Part shown: positions 45,842 to 54,034 of the stretch, piece by piece | Layout of the letters: each line of letters opens with the position of its first letter | Position numbering within the stretch: position 1 is the stretch's first letter | Notes under the pieces: model-generated | Told to the model about the DNA's origin: nothing | Database searches by the model: none | What the model saw: only the letters and a program-made list of their open reading frames with translations | Position numbers and translations under genes: made by a program | NCBI GenBank assembly: GCA_019752635.1 | Contig: JAIELX010000010.1 | Coordinates: 1 to 64,000, forward strand | DNA length: 64,000 bases | Source: Candidatus Obscuribacterales bacterium | GTDB taxonomy: Bacteria; Cyanobacteriota; Vampirovibrionia; Obscuribacterales; Obscuribacteraceae | Direction of reading: 5' to 3'

Positions 45842-46519
45842 TTAACGCTGCGGAGCCCGATGCAAGCCATTGATTGCGTTCGTCACAATTAGACGAAAAT
45901 ACCAGTCTTCCTCTTCGCCGCTCTGCCTGAGGCCGCGCTGGCCGTCCGGGCCGGGAGAACTTCGTAAGATTTTCGACGGTCCCAGTTGAGGAATGCTGAT
46001 CACCCGACTTTGATCGTTTCGAGCTCCAATCAGCACAAATGCCACCTCTCTTCCAGTGAAGACTGGCTCTCCCTGTGCATCTAGTCCGGATAAAGTTGGC
46101 ATCTGTCGGATGGTGCAGCTAATTTGCAAATCTCGCCCACGGGGGATTTGCTGCAAGTTGCGATTCAGCTCCTGCACCAGCACCTGCAAATTTTGTGGAT
46201 TGGAGTTCTTGATCTGCTCTTCAAGAGCTTTAAAATTGCGGTCACAAAGGGCCGCGCCAAGAGTTTGAAGGTTTCTCCGGCTCAAACTATCGTTTGGAAA
46301 GCTTGCTTGGGCTGCTCGATCCAGAGCGTCTCTAACTTCACGTCGCTCGCGGGCCAGCCGTTGCATCATAACTAAAGGTTCTTCCCTACAACTTCGTTCC
46401 GGCGCTGGTTGCGCAGTAGTCTCTCCCGTGCAGGTCGTTTCGTCAGTGTTCCACAAAACCGCTGCCAGGTCTGATTGTCCTTCCTCGTCAGCGCTGTCCG
46501 AATTGTCATCTCGCCTCAT
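45842..46519 (-). CDS. Acidic-start protein of unknown function, near a TCGAGTACA site
   Basis: Start at the ATG at 46519 (a TTG 33 bases up is also in frame; neither has a good ribosome site). 225 residues; the first ~45 are Asp/Glu/Ser/Thr-rich, then helical with Arg/Glu (RLARERREVRDALDRAAQ), then a beta-looking end (REVAFVLIGARNDQSRVISI). No signal peptide. The 46735-46754 palindromic site lies upstream. Not recognised. Confidence 0.6.
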   Translation of the reverse strand: MRRDDNSDSADEEGQSDLAAVLWNTDETTCTGETTAQPAPERSCREEPLVMMQRLARERREVRDALDRAAQASFPNDSLSRRNLQTLGAALCDRNFKALEEQIKNSNPQNLQVLVQELNRNLQQIPRGRDLQISCTIRQMPTLSGLDAQGEPVFTGREVAFVLIGARNDQSRVISIPQLGPSKILRSSPGPDGQRGLRQSGEEEDWYFRLIVTNAINGLHRAPQR

Positions 46520-47052
46520 GCATTGCTCGTAGTAATGCCTATGGGGAATCAACCGGAGTGGGCTGTGCGGTTTCCATAGTCACAAACGAGTACGTTAAAT
46601 AAACTGCATAACCTTTTAGGAACCTCATCCACTCGGCGTTTAGCTTTGCTTACCAGAGGTCGCGTAGAGCGGATATCTTGCGCTCTGTGAGCGAGCTTCG
46701 CGAGGCGGATGATTTTGCAAAATTGCGAGAAGCACCAACTCGAAATCGAGTACAAAGTGCATCTTTATTTTGCAGCCGAGTCTGGCGAAAGCATGTGTTT
46801 CCCGGCAACTGCACACATCGCAGTGTTTCAAATGTCGGATTTTGATTGGTTCCGTTAAAGTGTTAGTTCTCGGATATGGACGTTGTCTGCCACCATCTTC
46901 GGAGTCATCCCTAACCAAACTGCTTGTTTGTTCATCGTGCTGTTGGCAGACCGAGCTACTGTCGGAGGGAGGCTGCAACACGAAGCGACAGAGAAATTCT
47001 TGTTAAAGGCGGGGCGTCAGAGCTCTTTGCCCAAATATTGGAAGGAGAACGT
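46520..47052. other. Divergent intergenic region containing site A
   Basis: 533 bases between divergent genes. The palindromic site A is at 46735-46754. About 45 bases before it AGCTTCGCGAG occurs, as before site B. No gene recognised. Confidence 0.45.
46735..46754 (+). promoter_or_regulatory. Site A of the TCGAGTACA motif (palindromic form)
   Basis: CCAACTCGAAATCGAGTACA; ACTCG / CGAGT are perfect inverted arms around AAAT. Identical to site B at 48431-48450. Lies between divergent genes. Confidence 0.6.
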
Positions 47053-47394
47053 ATGATTGAAGTCTTGGCTGGCGCCGGAGTTCTGGCAATCGGCGCTGTG
47101 CTCTTGCGGGCTGGTTGTGCGGCGCATAAACCTGCGCCGGTCGACCTATTCTTGGCCCGGCTTCCAGAACTCACTCAGGAGTACAACAGTTGTCGTGGAT
47201 CTTTGTCTGCGATAGCAGCAAATAGATCAGCATTGCTAGAACAACTCGTGGAAGAACGCATGATAACAGCAGGTGTTCAGTATCAGGCTGTTTTGGACAG
47301 CGCACTGCGCAACGACTATCAGAAGGCGATTGAGAAAATTGAACTAACCATGTCCATTCTCCGCGAGGCGCACAATTTGGCATTCGGCCGATAA
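47053..47394 (+). CDS. Small membrane-anchored protein
   Basis: 113 residues from the ATG at 47053 (ribosome site GAAGGAGAAC). Hydrophobic start (VLAGAGVLAIGAVLLRAGC) that may be an anchor or a lipoprotein-like signal (LRAGC), then a helical domain. Not recognised. Confidence 0.6.
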   Translation: MIEVLAGAGVLAIGAVLLRAGCAAHKPAPVDLFLARLPELTQEYNSCRGSLSAIAANRSALLEQLVEERMITAGVQYQAVLDSALRNDYQKAIEKIELTMSILREAHNLAFGR

Positions 47395-47517
47395 CGACGA
47401 ATCAAAAATGTGCCGCGCTCATAATTTCGCATGAAGGCGAAGAAAGGAAGAAAATGTCAACTCAACTGTCCGACAAAGACTACTAAACAAGAAGCAAAAA
47501 GTTCCCTTCGGGGTTGC

Positions 47518-48138
47518 CTAAACGACAACTCCGAAGCCACTGTTCACGGCCCAGACAATCAGTCTTTCGCGAGACTCTACTCCGACTTTAACTTGTAGTC
47601 TGTCGCATTGCTTGCGTACTGTGTGCGCCGACGTATTGCGCAGAGAAGCAATTTCATCGTATTTGAGTCCCCGGGCAAGCAGACCGAGAATCTCTTCCTC
47701 AATGGCTGTGAGTTTAGTACCTTCTGTCAGTTTCGCAGAGACGTAGCCCATTGTGCCGAAACTCACACTCAAGACCACTCGATAAACGGTCTCGTAAGAA
47801 TCTGATTGCGATAAGAACGCAGCTGCTCCTTGGCGCATCAGGAAGTTTGCGATTTGCGGGCGCTCGTCGCCTGCGTATACTATTACTTTGGCTTTTGCCT
47901 GTCTGAGTGGATGAATAGCGTATGCAATGGTGCGCGTCTCAGTGAAATACAAAGAGGCCATCACTATGTCGACGCCTTGATGCGTTTGGCAAAACGACAC
48001 GGCTTCTTTCATGTTGTGTCTGACACCGGCAATCAGTACATTCTGGCGTTTCGAAAGATCTGCGACAAGGCCGTCAATAGTTGCAACGTGACTGTCGACT
48101 AAGAGAATTGAGATATTACCCGGCGAAAAGTCTTCCAT
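47518..48138 (-). CDS. NarL/LuxR-type response regulator with degenerate receiver
   Basis: Start at the ATG at 48138; 206 residues. The receiver fold is clear (ILLVDSH; AKVIVYAGDE; GAAAFLSQSDSY), but the phosphoacceptor Asp is Ser62 (VMASLYF where the paralogue has TLLDLHL), and the conserved Lys is Gln (LSQ instead of VSK). It should not be phosphorylated in the usual way. The C-terminal NarL-type HTH (LTAIEEEILGLLARGLKYDE and AHTVRKQCDRLQVKVG) is intact and very close to that of the regulator at 61196. Copies of the TCGAGTACA site lie upstream. Confidence 0.88.
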   Translation of the reverse strand: MEDFSPGNISILLVDSHVATIDGLVADLSKRQNVLIAGVRHNMKEAVSFCQTHQGVDIVMASLYFTETRTIAYAIHPLRQAKAKVIVYAGDERPQIANFLMRQGAAAFLSQSDSYETVYRVVLSVSFGTMGYVSAKLTEGTKLTAIEEEILGLLARGLKYDEIASLRNTSAHTVRKQCDRLQVKVGVESRERLIVWAVNSGFGVVV

Positions 48139-48282
48139 CTGATTAGACCTGCTTGCGAGTGTTGTCCAATGCGCGCAGTTTTCAGAGCGAAGCCGAACCC
48201 GCAGACGTCTTACTTGCAGGCTTGTGGCTCGTCTCATCGATTGCGATCTAGCAGAAGGATAACTTATCGAACTAGCGATGCC

Positions 48283-48314
48283 AGGTGTAATTCACTTGGG
48301 CCAATTCGAGTACA
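48283..48314 (+). promoter_or_regulatory. Site C of the TCGAGTACA motif (extended form)
   Basis: AGGTG...ACTTGGGCCAATTCGAGTACA. It matches site E (58158-58189) at most of 32 positions. Confidence 0.6.
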
Positions 48315-48430
48315 TCGAAACTTTCTATCGCGACGCAATCTCTGAGAATGCGATGCTGCAGCGGGAAACGGGAGAGGTTACGCTCGCAGCTTCTAAGCTA
48401 GCTTCGCGAGTTAGGGAATTTTGGGACCTA

Positions 48431-48450
48431 CCAACTCGAAATCGAGTACA
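48431..48450 (+). promoter_or_regulatory. Site B of the TCGAGTACA motif (palindromic form)
   Basis: Identical over 20 bases to site A. Like site A it is preceded by AGCTTCGCGAG, here about 30 bases upstream. Confidence 0.6.
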
Positions 48451-48745
48451 CGTTGGATCATTACTGTTGTTGAAAGTGTTGTGGGAATCACTGGTTCTAG
48501 GCATGCACAGCGATCAGGCGCTGTTTGGCGAAAGTTTTTGAAACGTCTTCGACAAGATGATACGTCTGAGTTATTCCAAATTTTTCGCCAACCGCACTCG
48601 GAGTTTTTCCAACTAAGTCATTAAGCCTCTATCTCGAACTTTCCGCCATTCAATTGACTGGCTGGGGAACTCGGACTTCAGCACCTACTGCGCGTTCAGT
48701 TTCTGGTGTCTTTCTATCACCGCTCACTTTCTCTGGGAGAGCAAC

Positions 48746-49039
48746 ATGCTATTCGTTTCGCTGGTTGTGTCACTTATTCTCTTGTTGTTGGGGATATCGA
48801 TGTTTTTAGGATGCTTTGTTGTCAAAGCTGACTACAAAGTGACGAAGCAAGTGAAAGTCCTGCATAGGCTAACGCTGTGGTTTGGCATTCTGATTGGCTC
48901 TGTGCTTTTCCTTACGAGCGCCCTGCCCGGACAGCCATACGTGTGTCTTGTTGTTCATTTGGCTGTGCCTGCGCTTGTGCTTTATCTCTTCGCCTTAGGA
49001 TTGCGCTGTGGGCTTAGCATTCAGCAGGATCATCGCTAG
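48746..49039 (+). CDS. Small three-helix membrane protein
   Basis: 97 residues. Ribosome site GGGAGAGCAAC before ATG. Three helices and the end RCGLSIQQDHR, matching the gene at 22140 (RGLSIQKHKRWV), so they are probable paralogues. First of a row of small membrane-protein genes to 51.7 kb. Function unknown. Confidence 0.65.
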   Translation: MLFVSLVVSLILLLLGISMFLGCFVVKADYKVTKQVKVLHRLTLWFGILIGSVLFLTSALPGQPYVCLVVHLAVPALVLYLFALGLRCGLSIQQDHR

Positions 49040-49076
49040 GTTTCCTATCTGCGAAGGCAAAATAGGCAAACGGGAT

Positions 49077-49181
49077 GACATAGCGGTTTTGAATATATGC
49101 CTCAGTGTGCTGCACCTTTTGGTCGGCGCGGATTCTTGCATCGCAAATGTTGCCTCGACAACACAACCCAAGGAGAGTCTC
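49077..49181 (+). repeat. Duplicated leader, copy 1
   Basis: This leader and the first ~45 codons of the gene that follows recur with few changes at 50884 onward (CTGCACCTTTTGGTCGGCGC, then CAAATGTTGCCTCGACA and AACCCAAGGAGAGTCTCATG). Conservation in a non-coding leader suggests either recent duplication or an RNA/promoter element. Confidence 0.7.
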
Positions 49182-49535
49182 ATGCTTAAGAAACTCATCG
49201 CCGGCGGGCTGGCTTTGATCGGCCTGGTTGCCATCGGTACAGGTCTGTTCATTTTCGTCACTCAGCCCCTGATCAACGGAGATCCGAACGGTACGCTGGT
49301 CAAAAGCTTATGCTGCGGCATCGCTGGTTTCCTCTCCGTGTTGATCGGTTCCTTATTACCCGGACGAAAGGTCTTCAGCTCTCACAAACGAGCTGCTAGC
49401 AGCTCGCAGAAAGCACACAATTCTGATGAGCAACGGCTCAGCTTGCACCCGCCCTCCCTCCTCGTCAGCAACGAACGAATTGCACAACTTGCGGATCAGG
49501 AAATTTTGGAAGCCGAGCTTCGTTGCCGCGGCTGA
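49182..49535 (+). CDS. Small membrane protein, paralogue of the 50988 gene
   Basis: 117 residues from the ATG at 49182. Residues 1-45 (two helices around FVTQPLINGDPNGTL) are nearly the same as in the gene at 50988; after CGI the sequences differ and this one has a long polar tail (Ser/Lys/Arg, then LQ/LADQEILEAEL). Ribosome site AAGGAGAGTCTC. Function unknown. Confidence 0.65.
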   Translation: MLKKLIAGGLALIGLVAIGTGLFIFVTQPLINGDPNGTLVKSLCCGIAGFLSVLIGSLLPGRKVFSSHKRAASSSQKAHNSDEQRLSLHPPSLLVSNERIAQLADQEILEAELRCRG

Positions 49536-49651
49536 TCCGAAACAGTCCGACATTCTCGGAGTTCCTCCGGCTGGACGATGACGAGGGAGTCGCCCTAATC
49601 GCATCTAGGCAGTTTTGAAGGATAACCGGGTAACCGATCGAGAACGAAGAA

Positions 49652-49686
49652 AACAAAGGCATGCAGCGCAATCTGCATGCCTTGTT
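49652..49686 (+). terminator. Hairpin terminator
   Basis: AAGGCATGCAG / CTGCATGCCTT core stem, extended by AACA/TGTT with one bulge, 6-base loop. Lies between two of the small membrane-protein genes. Confidence 0.6.
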
Positions 49687-49734
49687 CTCTAACAGAAGTT
49701 ATCGACAGCACGACCTCATTTCAAGGAGAGTCTC

Positions 49735-50316
49735 ATGCTTCAAAAACTCATGACGAAAATCACAATTGGATTGGCTACCTTAGCAGCCCTAGCCGGCTTG
49801 TGCTACTTCGCTTTTCGCTGCGTGCAGGGCGACTTTGTCAGAGAACCCGACGCATCGCACGAGCCTAGTGGATCAGAAAAGACTGCGCCGCGGACCACGC
49901 GTCCGCTCGACGAATACTACGCTCTCTGCAAGCGTTACAACTTGCCGGAAGGCGCAACGGATGCCGACATCAGTCGCGCCATCGACGCGGCCTTCGAGGC
50001 CGGTCGTCGCCGCAGCTATGGCTTGCCGCCCGACGCACCTGAGTCGGAAGTGCGTAAACACGTCACGCGGTCCTACGGCTTGCCGGAGGATTGCAGCGAT
50101 GCCGAGCTGAGCGCCGCCATCAACAAGCGCTTCGAGGCCTGTCGCCGTCGCAGCGCCGGACTGCCCGAAAACACGCCGGAGTCGGAACTGCGCAAAGCCA
50201 CCGCGCGATCCTACGGCTTGCCGGAAGACTGCTCGGACGCTGAGTTGAGTGATGCCATCAACAAGCGCTTCGACGACGGCTACCGAAGTGGTCTGGGTCT
50301 GAAACCGCGCAACTGA
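49735..50316 (+). CDS. Single-pass protein with tandem ~35-residue repeats
   Basis: 193 residues. The 5' end (AAGGAGAGTCTCATGCTT and the MLQKLM start) matches the small membrane-protein genes at 49182 and 50988. After one helix (about 10-28) and a polar linker, helical repeats follow, each with YGLPEDCSDAELS or YNLPEGATDADIS, an NKRFE/DAAFE stretch and GLPP/GLPEN..PESELRK. Two copies of the GLPEDCSDAELS unit are nearly identical, so duplication is recent. Likely a protein-binding helical repeat exposed outside; function unknown. Confidence 0.65.
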   Translation: MLQKLMTKITIGLATLAALAGLCYFAFRCVQGDFVREPDASHEPSGSEKTAPRTTRPLDEYYALCKRYNLPEGATDADISRAIDAAFEAGRRRSYGLPPDAPESEVRKHVTRSYGLPEDCSDAELSAAINKRFEACRRRSAGLPENTPESELRKATARSYGLPEDCSDAELSDAINKRFDDGYRSGLGLKPRN

Positions 50317-50343
50317 CCGCGTAATCTAAAAACGCAACCCGGT

Positions 50344-50399
50344 AAGAAGACAAACCGCCTAAGAACTGAGCTCGAGAAGCTTTCGCGGTTTGTCTTCTT
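50344..50399 (+). terminator. Long-stem terminator
   Basis: AAGAAGACAAACCGC / GCGGTTTGTCTTCTT, 15-bp perfect stem with a 26-base loop, just past the repeat-protein gene. Confidence 0.7.
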
Positions 50400-50541
50400 C
50401 AGGAAAGAGTATCGATGAGTGGTGCGGTAGTGTCTCTCAGCCCGAAAGTATTTTGCCTTTCGTTCCGAGCAATCATTCGGTTCGTGTTTCTGCACCCCTT
50501 CACCACGGACTATCCAACATAAACTAAGAAGGACTAAATCT

Positions 50542-50871
50542 GTGAAACAAAAGCTCCAAAACATGTGGAACGCGATGATGGACATGATTGAATCAGCGGT
50601 CAAAAAGATTCATCCAGACGATTGCAGCATGACGCGTTTTATCGCAACTGCCTATTTCATAAACTGGCTCTACCTTCTGCCGATAATCTACTCCATCATA
50701 GTCAGCGAAAATCCTCGGGCCAACGCTGATTTAGTCGCGGTGGCCACTTTGTTGAGCACGGCAATTTGGGCGATATTCTGCTCGCCCATGTCGATTGGAG
50801 TCTATTTCATGGGCTTGTTTATGGCAAATGTGCTGACTACAAGTCTTCGATGCCAATCCAAGAAAACCTAG
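50542..50871 (+). CDS. Two- or three-helix membrane protein
   Basis: 109 residues with a GTG start; ribosome site AGAAGGAC. N-terminal amphipathic charged helix, then helices at about 33-52 and 63-100. Not recognised. Sits between two paralogous genes of the small membrane-protein row. Confidence 0.55.
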   Translation: MKQKLQNMWNAMMDMIESAVKKIHPDDCSMTRFIATAYFINWLYLLPIIYSIIVSENPRANADLVAVATLLSTAIWAIFCSPMSIGVYFMGLFMANVLTTSLRCQSKKT

Positions 50872-50883
50872 GGTCGACCAATT

Positions 50884-50987
50884 GACACAGCGGTTTCGAA
50901 TAAGTGCCTCGCCGCGCTGCACCTTTTGGTCGGCGCTGATTCTTGCCTGGCAAATGTTGCCTCGACACACAACCCAAGGAGAGTCTC
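50884..50987 (+). repeat. Duplicated leader, copy 2
   Basis: Counterpart of 49077-49181 with one single-base gap (CTCGACACACAAC here, CTCGACAACACAAC in copy 1). Ends in the ribosome site AAGGAGAGTCTC. Confidence 0.7.
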
Positions 50988-51203
50988 ATGATTCAGAAAT
51001 TCATCGGTGGCGGTCTGGCTCTGGTCGGTCTGGTTGCCATCGGTACAGGTCTGTTCATTTTCGTCACCCAACCCCTGATCCAAGGAGACCCGAACGGCAC
51101 GCTGATCAAAACCGTATTCTGCGGCATCGGCGGTTGCTTCGCCGTGGCGGCCGGCTACGCGCTCGCGGACGAGTCGGACAAGAAAAAAAACAAAGACGAG
51201 TAG
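50988..51203 (+). CDS. Small membrane protein, paralogue of the 49182 gene
   Basis: 71 residues: two helices around the loop FVTQPLIQGDPNGTL, ending in a charged tail (DESDKKKNKDE). Nearly identical to residues 1-45 of the 49182 protein. Function unknown. Confidence 0.65.
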   Translation: MIQKFIGGGLALVGLVAIGTGLFIFVTQPLIQGDPNGTLIKTVFCGIGGCFAVAAGYALADESDKKKNKDE

Positions 51204-51318
51204 TCAATTTCATGACTCAAGCAAAACCCTGAAAATCACCCCCATTCAACCAGTCCGGACACATCCGTCCAGCAGGTGACTGCTCTGAGTGGCAATGACT
51301 GATCGCAAGACAATTGCG

Positions 51319-51339
51319 GAGCCGCTTGCTCGGCGGCTC
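51319..51339 (+). terminator. Short GC hairpin
   Basis: GAGCCGC / GCGGCTC, 7-bp stem, 7-base loop, downstream of the 50988 gene. No long T-run. Confidence 0.4.
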
Positions 51340-51399
51340 TGTAACTTTGCTGCCGGCATGTTGCTGGCGGCGCAAACACGTGATTTAAAGGAGTTTCCC

Positions 51400-51732
51400 A
51401 TGAGAGGAAAGATCGCAACAATTCTCGGTACCGTGATCTGCGTGGCAGCTTTGTCGGCGTGGTTCTTCACCGCTCCGGCTATTGGTTCGGGCTGGATTCT
51501 GTTCGTCGCCTTCTTGGGCACGCTCGGGTTTCTCGACTCAATCCAAAGGCAGGCAGGATTGGCAACGGTCGCCGGTGTGCTCATCACGGGCGCGTCCGGT
51601 GCAGCTTGGTGGTTCCACCGCGAGCTGCCGAACTCTGGCTGGGTTCTCTTCCTGTGCATCCTCTGCGCGCTGGGTACGTTCCATACGCTGAGCAACTTGG
51701 TTAGTGCAGAAACAAAGACCAAGAAGAACTAA
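51400..51732 (+). CDS. Small four-helix membrane protein
   Basis: 110 residues from the ATG at 51400; ribosome site AAAGGAG. Four short helices in two similar halves ('sGWILFVAFLGTLGFLDSI' and 'SGWVLFLCILCALGTFHTL'), suggesting internal duplication. Function unknown. Followed by the LRR gene 54 bases on. Confidence 0.6.
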   Translation: MRGKIATILGTVICVAALSAWFFTAPAIGSGWILFVAFLGTLGFLDSIQRQAGLATVAGVLITGASGAAWWFHRELPNSGWVLFLCILCALGTFHTLSNLVSAETKTKKN

Positions 51733-51786
51733 CACTCTGCCTTTAGTGCTCTGTGGCGTTGCACAACAACGTTTTTTGGAGAAAAT

Positions 51787-53469
51787 ATGAAAAAGTTCGT
51801 TTTGGGAGTGCTGTTTGCTGCGCTTCTCGTCGAAGGCATGCGCGCGTCTGGCGCCGAGGATGCTCGGCAGAACATTGTTCACTTGCGAAATTTGTCGAGC
51901 AATGTTTACGTGGTTCGCCAGTCTTCGAGCATCGCTTTGAAGTCTATGAGCACGGCCGTGCTTCCGCTGTTGCAAGAAGTGCTGAAATCGGATGCGCAAG
52001 AGTGGATTGCTAAGCGACAGGAGCCGGAATGGATTCGGCGCGTCGACGAGGTGTTGAATCACATCTTCGATGGATTCACCGAGCCTGAGCTGCCTGCTGC
52101 GTCGCCAGCACATGGTTTCTTGACTGCATCGGTAGACTCGCTGAATACTGTGTCGCGCTTGGCTCGACTTGCGCGAGAGGAGCCGGCCAAGGCTAACGAC
52201 AGGCGCACTAAGCTCGAAGAGCTAGTGAAATATGCACCTGTTTTCTACGCACCGGCCAAGGCTGCTGTTTATCAACGCCAGTTCAAGACGCAGGCAGCGA
52301 TTTTGATGCGAGAGCAGGGCTTTCACAGCCTGATTGTGGAACCGTCTTACATTCAAGGCAGGCAGCAGATCAACAGTACTGAATTTTCAAAGGCGCTGCG
52401 AGAACTGACATTTCTCAAAAGATTGTCGCTCGAAAACGTAGCGGTGAAAAACGCTGAGATCGAGGGAATTCAGGCTCTTCAGAATCTTGAAGAGCTTAAC
52501 CTGACCAAGACCGATGTTACCGATTGTTGTCTTGCCTCGGTTGGAAAACTGAAGAGATTGAAGAGGCTCAGATTGGACCTGCTGCCTCTGGGGCAAGGTT
52601 TATCTCACCTTGCCGGGTGCAGCCAGCTGGACCGGCTCAGCATGCGTGATTGTAAGATCGCATCTTTGAAATCCTTTCCAACGCTGCCCTGCTTGTCTGT
52701 CTTGCTGCTTTGCGGCACAGAGCCGGACGAGAAGCTGACCTCATTGCCTGAGTACGACAAGCAGCTGGCCGAAGTGATCTCGCGCTGCGCCAAGCTCGAG
52801 TACATCGATCTGCAGGCTGCGGCGTTCGAAAACGAAACTCTGGCAGCGCTCGCCAGGCTCATAAACTTGAAGATTCTCGATCTGAGCTTGGCGGCGAGAC
52901 CGCTCGATGTTGATGCGCTTGCTAAGATTCACCAGGTTTCTCACCTGCGGCTTCAGGAATCCAGGCTTTCGAATGGCAATCTGGACTTCTTGAACAAGTT
53001 TGAGAATTTGCAGTTTCTCGACCTTGGTTCGCAAAAGGGTTTGAAGGCCGTTGAACTAACCAAGCTCTCTGCCTGCAAGCAGCTTCGCCAGCTTTGGCTC
53101 GGCTCAGCCCACATAGGCGACGATGAACTGGCGGCGCTGGCATCAATTTCCCAACTAACCTTTCTCGAGATGTCTTACAGCAACGTAACGGACGCGGGCA
53201 TGAAGCATATTGAGAAGTTAGCAGCGTTGAAGCATTTGTCCTTGCCTGGTAACCGCCAGCTGACCGGCAGAATTCTTGAGCACGTGGGCAAGCTTAAAGC
53301 GCTTGAAACGCTGGATGTGTGCGCAACTGACGTTGACGATGCTTCCCTGGTATACCTCTATGGACTGCGCAAACTTGTCGGTCTTGCCGTGGAAGACACG
53401 AAAGTGACGCGAACCGGTGTGGAGGCGCTAAAAACAAAGTTGCCAAAATGCACGATGTTTTTTGATTAA
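51787..53469 (+). CDS. Exported leucine-rich-repeat protein
   Basis: 560 residues. Signal peptide MKKFVLGVLFAALLVEGMRA (cleavage near SGA). A helical region to about 195 is followed by more than ten LRRs of bacterial type (LENLQFLDLGS; LRQLWLGSAHIGDDEL; LTFLEMSYSNVTDAGM; LETLDVCATDVDDASL), forming a protein-binding solenoid. It would lie outside the inner membrane. Ribosome site GGAGAAAAT. Partner unknown; adhesion or interaction is inference. Confidence 0.85.
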   Translation: MKKFVLGVLFAALLVEGMRASGAEDARQNIVHLRNLSSNVYVVRQSSSIALKSMSTAVLPLLQEVLKSDAQEWIAKRQEPEWIRRVDEVLNHIFDGFTEPELPAASPAHGFLTASVDSLNTVSRLARLAREEPAKANDRRTKLEELVKYAPVFYAPAKAAVYQRQFKTQAAILMREQGFHSLIVEPSYIQGRQQINSTEFSKALRELTFLKRLSLENVAVKNAEIEGIQALQNLEELNLTKTDVTDCCLASVGKLKRLKRLRLDLLPLGQGLSHLAGCSQLDRLSMRDCKIASLKSFPTLPCLSVLLLCGTEPDEKLTSLPEYDKQLAEVISRCAKLEYIDLQAAAFENETLAALARLINLKILDLSLAARPLDVDALAKIHQVSHLRLQESRLSNGNLDFLNKFENLQFLDLGSQKGLKAVELTKLSACKQLRQLWLGSAHIGDDELAALASISQLTFLEMSYSNVTDAGMKHIEKLAALKHLSLPGNRQLTGRILEHVGKLKALETLDVCATDVDDASLVYLYGLRKLVGLAVEDTKVTRTGVEALKTKLPKCTMFFD

Positions 53470-53668
53470 CTTAATGGTATCGCTGACGATGCGACTAATT
53501 CGGCACTGAGAAGCAGTACATCCACAGTCAATCTCGGAAATACCCAAAAACTAGCGTCTTGCGGTTTCATCCATGGAACCACGCATTCGATCGCGCAGCG
53601 ATTCTTTGTCCTTGCCGTCAGCATGTCGCTGGCAGCTCCGAACCCTGAAGAAGGAAGGATAGCAAATC

Positions 53669-54034
53669 ATGATTTTTTGCATCATTATGGCAATCGGCTC
53701 TTTCGGCATTCTGCTGTCTTTGAACCAGATGGTGACTCAGAAGTTCGCCATAGACGGGACTAAAGAATTGGCAAGATTACTTACTCATGACGCCCTGGCT
53801 ATTGAGAGCCTAAAAGCGCCGTACGCGAATTTGGCACGCGAACACATTGAGAAGGCAAAATCGTATTACCTGGCGGCCCTTGAAGCCTTGCAGTCCAAAC
53901 AATTCGATATTGCACTAGACAATGTGAAGAACGGCAAGCTCAACAGCGAATTGGCAGTGTGTCTATTGGGCAAGCAGGCAACTAAAGATGCTTGCAGCGG
54001 AGACCGCGTGGCCAGCTCCTTTTGGTCTACATAA
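53669..54034 (+). CDS. Small single-pass membrane protein
   Basis: 121 residues; hydrophobic start (FCIIMAIGSFGILLSLN), then a helical outer domain with KAKSYYLAALEALQSKQFDIALDN, like one TPR hairpin. Ribosome site GAAGGAAGG. Not recognised. Confidence 0.6.
   Translation: MIFCIIMAIGSFGILLSLNQMVTQKFAIDGTKELARLLTHDALAIESLKAPYANLAREHIEKAKSYYLAALEALQSKQFDIALDNVKNGKLNSELAVCLLGKQATKDACSGDRVASSFWST

Larger units (their letters stand above)
48139..48745. other. Divergent intergenic region with sites C and B
   Basis: 607 bases between the degenerate response regulator and a small membrane-protein gene. Site C at 48283-48314 (extended form) and site B at 48431-48450 (palindromic form) lie here. A plus frame at 48278-48541 has no ribosome site and runs through both sites. 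Confidence 0.5.

Noticed and set aside
48278..48541. Plus-strand 87-codon frame over sites C and B
   Set aside because: No ribosome site and no protein-like features; it merely crosses the repeated cis-sites.
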